From Arenimonas sp. (GTDB lineage Bacteria > Pseudomonadota > Gammaproteobacteria > Xanthomonadales > Xanthomonadaceae): a DNA stretch of 6,042 nt. Under the pieces are notes generated by a model that worked only from the letters and a program-made list of their open reading frames with translations, did not search any database and was not told where the DNA came from. Of this stretch, positions 1 to 5,875 are shown one piece after another. The stretch's first letter is position 1, and every line of letters begins with the position of its first letter. Both the position numbers and the translations under genes were made by a program. Location of the stretch: contig DNNT01000038.1 of assembly GCA_003497545.1 (NCBI GenBank), positions 5,662 through 11,703 on the forward strand, given 5' to 3'.

Positions 1-414
1 CCGCGTTACGCCTACGAAGAGCGATACGAGCGCGACGAGTACTACACCCCGCGCCGCACCAGCGGTGGTGGCGCGGTGCTGGGCGCCATCGTCGGCGGCG
101 CGCTGGGCAACACCGTGGGCGACGGCGATGGCCGCCGCGCCGCCACGGTGGTGGGTGCGGTGGTGGGCGGTGCCATCGGCAACGACATCGAGCGCAACGG
201 CGCCCGTCGCGACGACCGCTACTACCGCCAGGCCCGCTACTCGCGTCCCGTCGAAGTCGAGCGCTGCCGCGTGGTCACCGACGTCGAGCACGAGGGCCGC
301 GTCGTCGGCTACCGCGTGGCCTATGAATACGCCGGCCGCGTCTTCCACACCACCACCGACTACCATCCGGGCGACCAGCTGCGCGTGCGCGTGGACGTGA
401 CCCCTGAAGGCTGA
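1..414 (+). CDS. Glycine zipper 2TM-domain envelope protein (3' part, 5' end outside window)
   Basis: The reading frame is open from base 1 and ends at a TGA at 412-414, so the true start lies upstream; 137 residues are visible. The GTG at 76 falls inside the glycine zipper and is not a credible start. Visible residues 1-21 are rich in Tyr, Arg and Glu. Residues 24-63 contain two glycine-rich hydrophobic segments (GAIVGGALGN at 28-37 and GAVVGGAIGN at 52-61) joined by a charged turn with DGDG. This is the pattern of the glycine zipper 2TM / Rickettsia 17 kDa surface antigen family, whose segments pack in or on the outer membrane. The C-terminal part (about 80-137) looks like a small beta domain, with a single Cys in ERCRVV and alternating Val/Arg/Tyr ending in PGDQLRVRVDV, as in SlyB-like relatives. 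A signal peptide or lipobox would be in the missing part. The family role is structural; no enzymatic function is expected. Confidence 0.85.
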   Translation, partial: PRYAYEERYERDEYYTPRRTSGGGAVLGAIVGGALGNTVGDGDGRRAATVVGAVVGGAIGNDIERNGARRDDRYYRQARYSRPVEVERCRVVTDVEHEGRVVGYRVAYEYAGRVFHTTTDYHPGDQLRVRVDVTPEG

Positions 415-442
415 GTGCCCGGCGCTGGTGTGCGTGGAAGTA

Positions 443-471
443 GAAGGGGCCTGCGGGCCCCTTCACTTTTT
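443..471 (+). terminator. Rho-independent terminator after the glycine zipper gene
   Basis: A perfect 9-bp stem, GAAGGGGCC (443-451) with GGCCCCTTC (456-464), closes a TGCG tetraloop. It is followed by AC and five T's (467-471). It lies 28 bases after the stop at 414 and 49 bases before the next start, so it should end the upstream transcript and separate it from the amidohydrolase gene. The minus strand lacks a good T-run, so it is probably one-directional. Confidence 0.85.
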
Positions 472-507
472 CCCGGCCCGGGTAGCGGTTAGGGTAGTGG
501 CCTTCCC

Positions 508-513
508 GGGGAG
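508..513 (+). promoter_or_regulatory. Ribosome binding site of the amidohydrolase gene
   Basis: GGGGAG lies 6 bases before the ATG at 520. It supports this start, which also places a good signal peptide directly at the N-terminus. Confidence 0.7.
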
Positions 514-519
514 TCCACC

Positions 520-2175
520 ATGCGCCAAACCTGCCTTGCCCTTGCCCTCTCGCTGGCCGTCGCCCTGCCGGCTTCCGCGGCCACGCACCTGCTGACCGCC
601 GCGCGCATCCACACCGGCGACGCCGGTCGACCCGTGGCCGAGGCCATGGCCTGGGACGATGAGGGCAAACTGCTCGCGCTGGGCAGCGCGGAAGAATTGC
701 GCCAGCGCTTCCCGGGCGCGCGCGAACACGCGCAGCCCGGCACGGTGGTCATCCCGGGCCTGATCGACGCCCATGCTCACGTGATGGGCCTCGGTTTCGC
801 CCTGCTGCGCGCCGACCTGGTGGACGCGGCCAGCAAGGAGGAAGTGATCGCGCGGCTCAAGGCCTTCGAGGCCACGCTGCCGCCGGGCGCCTGGCTGCTG
901 GGCCGCGGCTGGGACCAGAACGACTGGCCCGGCAAGGCTTTCCCCACCGCCGCCGACCTCGACGCCGCCTTCCCGGCGCGCCCGGTCTGGCTCGAGCGCG
1001 TGGACGGCCATGCCGGCTGGGCCAATTCCGCCGCGCTGCGCGCCGTGACCCGCGATCTTTCGGGCGACTGGCAGCCGGAAGGCGGCCGCATCCTGCGCGA
1101 TGCCCAGGGCAAGGCCACCGGCGTGTTCATCGACACCGCCGCCGCGCTGGTGGACGCCGTGGTGCCCGCGCCCGATGACGCACTGCGCGCCGAGGCCCTG
1201 GAGCGTTCGCTGGCAGCCGCCGCCAAACACGGCCTGACCGGCGTGCACGACATGGGCGTGTCGCTGGCCGACCTGGCGCTGATGCGCCGCTTCGCCGACC
1301 AGGACCGGCTGCCCCTGCGCATCCGCGCCTACGCCGACGGTGACGCCGCCGCGCTCGAAAGGCTTTGCGTGATGGGCCCTTACGAACACCCGAAAGGCCG
1401 CCTGGCCATGCGCGGCGTGAAGTTCTACGTGGACGGCGCGCTGGGCAGCCGCGGCGCCGCGCTGCTGGAGGATTACAGCGACGAGCCGGGCCACCGCGGC
1501 CTGCTGGTCACCGAGCCGGCGGCTTACGCGGCGGCGGTGGCGAAGGCGCGCGAATGCGGCATCCAGCCGGCCAGCCACGCCATTGGCGACCGCGGCAACC
1601 GCATCGTGCTCGACACCTACGAGAAAGTGCTGGGCGAGGCCGCCGGCGGCGACCACCGCTGGCGCGTCGAACACGCGCAGGTGGTGCACCGCGACGACCT
1701 GGCGCGTTTCGCCGCGCTGAAGGTGGTGGCTTCGATGCAGCCCACGCATGCGACGTCCGACATGCCCTGGGCCGAGGCGCGCATCGGCAAGGAGCGGCTT
1801 CACGGCGCCTACGCCTGGCAGCGCCTGCGCGCGCTGGGCGTGCCGCTGGCCCTGGGTTCGGACTACCCGGTGGAATCGGTGGACCCGCGCCTGGGCCTGT
1901 ATTCGGCGGTGACCCGCCAGGATCGCGACGGCCAGCCGCCCGGCGGCTGGCTGCCCGACCAGCGCCTGACGCCGGAACAGGCCCTGCACGGCTTCACCGC
2001 CGGCGCCGCTTTCGCCGCGTCCGACGAGGATCTCGTGGGCCGACTCGCCCCCGGCATGGCCGCCGACTTCGTGGTGCTTGATGCCGATCCGTTCGTGGTC
2101 GCGCCTGCGGCGCTGCCCGAGCTCAAGGTGCTCTCGACCTGGGTCGACGGCCGCCCCACCTACACCGCCGACTAA
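520..2175 (+). CDS. Secreted metal-dependent amidohydrolase, YtcJ-like (Amidohydro_3 family)
   Basis: The 551-residue protein starts with a likely Sec signal peptide: Arg at 2, a Leu/Ala hydrophobic core at 6-16, and an ALPASA-A cleavage site near residue 20. It is therefore predicted to act in the periplasm or outside the cell. There is no lipobox. The metal-binding amidohydrolase features occur in order: PGLIDAHAH (HxH at His85/His87), RVDGHAGWANSAAL (160-173), GVHDMG (241-246), KFYVDGALGSRGA (301-313, Lys301 a candidate metal-bridging lysine), SHAIGDRGNR (His353), WRVEHAQ (His385), PTHATSDMPWAE (408-419) and LGSDYP (Asp448). The C-terminal half-barrel FTAGAA...GRLAPGMAADFVVLDADPF (492-525) is typical of the family. 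The length fits YtcJ-like proteins of about 550 residues. Family members hydrolyse amide or related bonds (for example N-substituted formamides), but the substrate cannot be read from the sequence. The gene stands alone between a terminator and the palindrome at 2188-2244, so it is probably monocistronic. Confidence 0.93.
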   Translation: MRQTCLALALSLAVALPASAATHLLTAARIHTGDAGRPVAEAMAWDDEGKLLALGSAEELRQRFPGAREHAQPGTVVIPGLIDAHAHVMGLGFALLRADLVDAASKEEVIARLKAFEATLPPGAWLLGRGWDQNDWPGKAFPTAADLDAAFPARPVWLERVDGHAGWANSAALRAVTRDLSGDWQPEGGRILRDAQGKATGVFIDTAAALVDAVVPAPDDALRAEALERSLAAAAKHGLTGVHDMGVSLADLALMRRFADQDRLPLRIRAYADGDAAALERLCVMGPYEHPKGRLAMRGVKFYVDGALGSRGAALLEDYSDEPGHRGLLVTEPAAYAAAVAKARECGIQPASHAIGDRGNRIVLDTYEKVLGEAAGGDHRWRVEHAQVVHRDDLARFAALKVVASMQPTHATSDMPWAEARIGKERLHGAYAWQRLRALGVPLALGSDYPVESVDPRLGLYSAVTRQDRDGQPPGGWLPDQRLTPEQALHGFTAGAAFAASDEDLVGRLAPGMAADFVVLDADPFVVAPAALPELKVLSTWVDGRPTYTAD

Positions 2176-2187
2176 CCCACCCCCTCG

Positions 2188-2244
2188 AAAATGGGGTCAG
2201 AGAACATATTTGTTTTAAACAAATATGTTCTCTGACCCCATTTT
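2188..2244. repeat. Perfect 57-bp palindrome with ATGGGGTCAGAG ends (REP/RAYT-type element, possible bidirectional terminator)
   Basis: Bases 2188-2215 are the exact reverse complement of 2217-2244, giving two 28-bp arms around a single central T at 2216, with no mismatch. Each arm reads inward from the outer end as AAAATGGGGTCAGAGAACAT and then continues with the AT-rich ATTTGTTT. The centre contrasts sharply with the surrounding GC-rich DNA, which suggests an acquired element. From memory, the (A)TGGGGTCAGAG motif recurs in palindromes scattered through Xanthomonadaceae and other proteobacterial genomes near REP-associated IS200-like tyrosine transposases (Y1_Tnp). No such transposase gene lies in this window, so this would be a non-autonomous copy. 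It starts 12 bases after the amidohydrolase stop and ends 2 bases before the stop of the opposing PhzF-like gene. Six T's (2241-2246) on the plus side and four on the minus side make a terminator role plausible. Confidence 0.85.
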
Positions 2245-2246
2245 TT

Positions 2247-3119
2247 CTACCAGGTGAGGGTGCCTTGGACGACGGTCTGGACCTGGCCGCCGGACCAGAC
2301 TTCGCCCTCGGCGTCGACCTGCAGTTCAAGGCGGGCATCGTGGCCGACCTCGCGGCCCTGGCTGACGACGTAGCGGCCGTCGGCGTTCGGCAGCGCGCCG
2401 GAATGGCTGAGCCAGGCGGCCAGCGTGGCGTTGGCGGCGCCGGAGGCGGCGTCTTCCACCTGGGCCGGCTGGCCGACGAAGGCGCGCACGGCCAGGTCGT
2501 AGTCGCGGCCGGTGCAGCGCGCGAACACGCACAGGCCCATCGCCTCGGACTCTTTCGCCAGCGCCGAGATCGCGTCCCAGGGCGGCGACAGCGTGCGCAG
2601 CGTGGTTTCGTCGCGCAGCTCGGCGATCCACCAGCGGCGGCCGCCGTCCATCAGCACCGGGGGCAGGGCGCCCAGCGAAATGCCGGCCAGCACCGGCGCC
2701 AGGCGGGGATCGGCCGGGCTGCCCGTTTCCAGTACCCGGGCGCGCGGGGCACGCACGCTGAGCCGGCGCGCCGGGCCCTCGCCCTGCACCTGGATGGGCA
2801 GCAGGCCGACGGCGCATTCCTGCACCAGGCGGCCGTCGCGCGGGGTGGCCAGGCCGGCTTCCAGCACGGCGTGCGCGCTGCCGATGCTCGGGTGCCCGGC
2901 GAACGGCACCTCGCGGCGCGGGCTGAAGATGCGCAGGCGGTAGCTGGCCTCCGGCGTGGTCGGCGGCAGCACGAAGGTGGTTTCCGGCAGGCGCGTCCAG
3001 CGGGCTATGGCCTGCATGGTGGTGTCGTCGAGGCCGGCGGCGTCGAGCACCACGGCCAGCGGGTTGCCGTCGCCCGGGCGGGCGGCGAAGACGTCGAGTT
3101 GTACGAAGGAGCGTGGCAT
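2247..3119 (-). CDS. PhzF family isomerase/epimerase-like protein
   Basis: The 290-residue protein matches the PhzF / diaminopimelate epimerase-like fold, and its length is normal for the family. Visible signatures are an N-terminal FVQLDVFAARPGDGNPLAVV (5-24), LPETTFV (44-50) with Glu46 at the position of the PhzF catalytic glutamate, FSPRREVPFAGHPSIGSAH (65-83) with the conserved GHP, and EDAASGAANATLAAWL (222-237), corresponding to the family's ED(P)xTGSAxG region. Phenazine-pathway PhzF isomerises a dihydroxyanthranilate intermediate. No phenazine genes are seen here, so this is more likely one of the many PhzF-like proteins of unknown substrate. The start ATG (3119-3117) is preceded by AGGAAG with 7 bases between. 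It converges on the amidohydrolase gene and diverges from the lysine gene. Nothing in the window ties it to either pathway, although its fold is related to DapF. Confidence 0.93.
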   Translation of the reverse strand: MPRSFVQLDVFAARPGDGNPLAVVLDAAGLDDTTMQAIARWTRLPETTFVLPPTTPEASYRLRIFSPRREVPFAGHPSIGSAHAVLEAGLATPRDGRLVQECAVGLLPIQVQGEGPARRLSVRAPRARVLETGSPADPRLAPVLAGISLGALPPVLMDGGRRWWIAELRDETTLRTLSPPWDAISALAKESEAMGLCVFARCTGRDYDLAVRAFVGQPAQVEDAASGAANATLAAWLSHSGALPNADGRYVVSQGREVGHDARLELQVDAEGEVWSGGQVQTVVQGTLTW

Positions 3120-3250
3120 TGCGGGGCTTCCTGCCCAAGGGAGGCGAAAGCGTATCAGCCTGCTCCTGAACTCGGTGTCGGCGGGCTTCGTTTACACTCA
3201 CCGGGCTTGCGCGCCCGACGCGCCGGCGCCCCCCAGACAGAACCCTGACC
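3120..3250. promoter_or_regulatory. Divergent intergenic region, presumed promoters for the PhzF-like and lysC-lysA genes
   Basis: These 131 bases separate two divergent starts, so both genes should be transcribed from here. On the plus strand GTTTACACT (-10-like TACACT at 3193-3198, 4 of 6 matches to TATAAT) is the best candidate for the lysine gene and would give a leader of about 45 bases. No convincing -35 is seen at 16-18 bases upstream. On the minus strand the only AT-richer spot is around CTGATACGCT (3149-3158), and it is weak. I see no riboswitch-sized or attenuator-like structure; the region is too short for a lysine riboswitch. Confidence 0.35.
3127..3132 (-). promoter_or_regulatory. 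Ribosome binding site of the PhzF-like gene
   Basis: On the minus strand AGGAAG lies 7 bases before the ATG at 3119. This good match and spacing supports the chosen start. Confidence 0.65.
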
Positions 3251-5875
3251 ATGACCCCAGCCGCACCCGCCGCCGGTGCCGTCGCACCGGACTGGATCGT
3301 CCTCAAGTTCGGAGGCACCAGCGTGTCCCGACGACCCCGTTGGGACACGATCGGCGCGCTGATGAAACGGCGCGCGTCCGAAGAGGGCGCGAAAGTACTG
3401 GTGGTGGTGTCGGCCGTCTCGGGCGTCACCAACGAACTGCAGGCGGTCTGCGACGGCCACGCCGACGCGGCCGCCACCCGTGCGCGCCTCGAGGCCCTGG
3501 CGCAGCGCCACCGCGCTTTCTGCGCCGACGAACTCGGCCTCGACCCCGACACCGTGCTCGGCGAACGCCTGGCCGCGCTGCGCGCCCTGGCCGACGACCC
3601 GCGCCGCGCCGCCGGCGAGCTGGCCTGGCAGGCCGAAGTGCTGGCCCAGGGCGAACTGCTCTCGTCCACGCTCGGCGTGGCCTACCTGCGCTCGCAGGGC
3701 CTGGACGTGGGCTGGACCGATTCGCGCGACTGGCTGCAGGCCCGCGGCCTGCCCAACCAGAACGCCTGGAGCCGGCACCTCTCGGCCTCCTGCGATTACG
3801 AAGGCGACGCCGCGCAACGCGCCCGCTTTGCCGCCGCCGGCCCGGCGCTGCGCATCGCCCAGGGTTTCATCGCCCGCGCCGAGGACGGCGGCACCGCCAT
3901 CCTCGGCCGCGGCGGCTCCGACACCAGCGCGGCGTATTTCGGCGCGCTGGTCGGCGCCCGCCGCGTCGAGATCTGGACCGACGTGCCCGGCATGTTCAGC
4001 GCCAACCCGCGCCAGGTGCCCGACGCCCGCCTGCTCTCGCGGCTCGACTACGCCGAAGCCCAGGAAATCGCCACCACCGGCGCCAAGGTGCTGCACCCGC
4101 GCTGCATCCACCCTTGCCGCGAGGCCCGGGTGCCGCTGTGGATCCGCGACACCACGCGCCCCGACATGCCCGGTACGGTCATCGATTCCTCGGCCACCAC
4201 GATTCCCGGCGTCAAGGCCATCAGCTCGCGCCGCGGCATCGTGCTGGTGTCCATGGAAACCATCGGCATGTGGCAACAGGTGGGCTTCCTGTCGGACGTG
4301 TTCGAACGCTTCAAGGCGCACGGGCTCTCGGTGGACCTGATCGGTTCCTCCGAGGCCAACGTCACCGTGTCGCTCGACCCCAGCGACAACCTGGTGAGCA
4401 CCAACGTGCTCGACGCGCTCTGCGCCGACCTGGCCCAGGTGTGCAAGGTGAAGGTCATCGCGCCCTGCGCGGCCATCACGCTGGTGGGCCGCGGCATGCG
4501 TTCGCTGCTGCACAAGCTCAGCGACGTGTGGGCCGAATTCGGCCGCGAGCGCGTGCACCTGATTTCGCAGTCGTCGAACGACCTCAACCTCACCTTCGTC
4601 GTGGACGAGGGCCTGGCCGAGGGCATGCTGCCGCGCCTGCACGCGCTGCTGGCGCAGTCGGGCGCGATGCCGGTGACGGAAACGGCGGTGTTCGGCCCCA
4701 GCTGGCGACACATCGACCACCCGGCCGCCGAACGCCCCGCGCCCTGGTGGCTGCAGCAGCGCGAGCGCGTGCTGCAGGCCGCCGCCGCCGGCACGCCGCG
4801 CTACCTCTACCACCTGCCCACGGTGCGCGAACGCGCCCGCGACCTGGCCGAAGTGCCGGCCATCGACCGCCGCTTCTTCGCGCTCAAGGCCAACCCGCAC
4901 CCGGCCGTGCTGCGCACGCTCGAGGCGGAAGGTTTCGGCTTCGAATGCGTGTCGCTCGGCGAAATCGAGCACCTGTTCGGCGTGCTGCCCGCGCTGGCGC
5001 CCGACCGCGTGCTGTTCACGCCCAGCTTCGCGCCGCGGCGGGAGTTCGAGGCGGCGCTGGCACGCGGCGTGCACGTCACGCTCGACAGCCTGGCGCCGCT
5101 GCGGCAGTGGCCGGAACTGTTCGCCGGCCGCGAGATCGTGCTGCGCGTGGACCCGGGCTTCGGCCAGGGACATCACGAAAAAGTGCGCACCGGCGGCAAG
5201 GACGCCAAGTTCGGCCTGGCGCTGGAATCGGTGGGCGAATTCACCGCCGCCGCGCGCGCCGCCGGCGCCCGCATCGCCGGCCTGCACGCGCACATCGGCA
5301 GCGGCATCCACGACGCGCAGCACTGGCACACCGTTTACGCCAGCCTGGCCGCGGTGGCCGAGGGCATCGGCACCGTGGGCTTCATCGACGTCGGCGGCGG
5401 CCTGGGCGTGGCCTACGATCCCGAGGCCGAGCCCTTCGACCTCGAGGCCTATGCCGCCGCGCTGGCCGAAGTGAAGGCCGCCTACCCGCAGTACGCGCTG
5501 TGGGTGGAGCCGGGCCGCTACCTGGTGGCCGAAGCCGGCGCGCTGCTGCTGCACGTTACCCAGGTGGTGCGCAAGCAGGGCCAGCGCCGCGTTGGCGCCG
5601 ACGGCGGCATGAACGCGCTGATGCGCCCGGCGCTGTACGGCGCCTGGCACGAGATCATCAACCTCACGCGCGCCGGCGACCCGCCGGGCGAGCCCTGCGA
5701 AGTGGTGGGCCCGGTCTGCGAATCCAGCGACGTGCTGGGCCGCCAGCGCCGGCTGCCCGACGCCACCGTCGAGGGCGACGTGATCCTGGTCGGCCACGCC
5801 GGTGCCTACGGCGCGGTCATGGCCAACCGCTACAACCTGCGCGAGCTGCCGCAGGAGGATGTGCTCGATGACTGA
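3251..5875 (+). CDS. lysAC: Bifunctional aspartate kinase / diaminopimelate decarboxylase (LysC-LysA fusion)
   Basis: The 874-residue cytosolic protein joins the first step of the aspartate pathway (aspartate + ATP to aspartyl phosphate) to the last step of lysine synthesis (meso-diaminopimelate to lysine + CO2). Kinase part, about 15-320: KFGGTSV (19-25), VSAVSGVTN (53-61), GELLSS (134-139), GRGGSDTSAA (219-228), WTDVPGMFSANPR (242-254) and GAKVLHPR (277-284). Two ACT regulatory domains follow (about 327-400 and 408-478; SVDLIGSSEANV at 360-371), implying allosteric control, probably by lysine. After a short linker the PLP-dependent fold III decarboxylase runs from about 510: FFALKANPHP with Schiff-base Lys546, ECVSLGEIE (565-573), GLHAHIGSGI (677-686), DVGGGLGVAY (713-722), EPGRYLVAEAG (753-763), MRPALYGAWH (791-800), CESSD with active-site Cys823, and GHAGAYGAVMANRYN (848-862). 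It ends soon after, without the tail of E. coli LysA. The frame is intact. The start is the first ATG, 14 residues before the kinase core; no Shine-Dalgarno is visible. Such fusions are known from Xanthomonadales. Confidence 0.95.
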   Translation: MTPAAPAAGAVAPDWIVLKFGGTSVSRRPRWDTIGALMKRRASEEGAKVLVVVSAVSGVTNELQAVCDGHADAAATRARLEALAQRHRAFCADELGLDPDTVLGERLAALRALADDPRRAAGELAWQAEVLAQGELLSSTLGVAYLRSQGLDVGWTDSRDWLQARGLPNQNAWSRHLSASCDYEGDAAQRARFAAAGPALRIAQGFIARAEDGGTAILGRGGSDTSAAYFGALVGARRVEIWTDVPGMFSANPRQVPDARLLSRLDYAEAQEIATTGAKVLHPRCIHPCREARVPLWIRDTTRPDMPGTVIDSSATTIPGVKAISSRRGIVLVSMETIGMWQQVGFLSDVFERFKAHGLSVDLIGSSEANVTVSLDPSDNLVSTNVLDALCADLAQVCKVKVIAPCAAITLVGRGMRSLLHKLSDVWAEFGRERVHLISQSSNDLNLTFVVDEGLAEGMLPRLHALLAQSGAMPVTETAVFGPSWRHIDHPAAERPAPWWLQQRERVLQAAAAGTPRYLYHLPTVRERARDLAEVPAIDRRFFALKANPHPAVLRTLEAEGFGFECVSLGEIEHLFGVLPALAPDRVLFTPSFAPRREFEAALARGVHVTLDSLAPLRQWPELFAGREIVLRVDPGFGQGHHEKVRTGGKDAKFGLALESVGEFTAAARAAGARIAGLHAHIGSGIHDAQHWHTVYASLAAVAEGIGTVGFIDVGGGLGVAYDPEAEPFDLEAYAAALAEVKAAYPQYALWVEPGRYLVAEAGALLLHVTQVVRKQGQRRVGADGGMNALMRPALYGAWHEIINLTRAGDPPGEPCEVVGPVCESSDVLGRQRRLPDATVEGDVILVGHAGAYGAVMANRYNLRELPQEDVLDD
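5853..5858 (+). promoter_or_regulatory. Ribosome binding site for the MurL-like gene, inside the end of the lysine gene
   Basis: A perfect AGGAGG lies within the last codons of the fusion gene (coding for Gln-Glu-Asp), 9 bases before the ATG at 5868. It fixes the start of the overlapping downstream gene and contrasts with the missing Shine-Dalgarno in front of the fusion gene itself. Confidence 0.75.

Noticed and set aside
463..495. A possible promoter for the amidohydrolase (TTCACT ... TAGGGT)
   Set aside because: The -35-like hexamer lies in the terminator stem and T-run, the spacing is about 21 bases and the -10 match is poor.
463..1989. A 508-codon open frame on the minus strand opposite the amidohydrolase
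   Set aside because: It is the antisense shadow of a gene with full family motifs and starts inside the terminator hairpin.
2123..2338. A 71-codon minus-strand frame reading through the palindrome
   Set aside because: It overlaps the ends of both well-supported genes and exists only because the palindrome has no stop in that frame.
2265..3248. A 327-codon open frame on the plus strand opposite the PhzF-like gene
   Set aside because: The minus-strand frame has clear PhzF signatures and a ribosome site. The plus frame is Gly/Ala/Arg/His-rich and without motifs.
3120..3250. A lysine riboswitch or leader-peptide attenuator before the lysine gene
   Set aside because: The gap is only 131 bases, shorter than a lysine riboswitch, with no conserved core, Lys-codon-rich leader or terminator hairpin visible.
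3155..5797. An 880-codon open frame on the minus strand opposite the lysine fusion gene
   Set aside because: It mirrors the fusion gene, whose motifs are unmistakable. Its translation is low-complexity (His/Ala/Gly/Arg/Gln-rich) without any recognisable domain, as expected from the complement of GC-rich codons that rarely give stops.
2956..5871. A 971-codon open frame on the plus strand in another frame over the fusion gene
   Set aside because: The product is mostly Arg/Pro/Ala/Gly, starts inside the PhzF-like gene on the opposite strand and has no domain; it is a GC-bias shadow.
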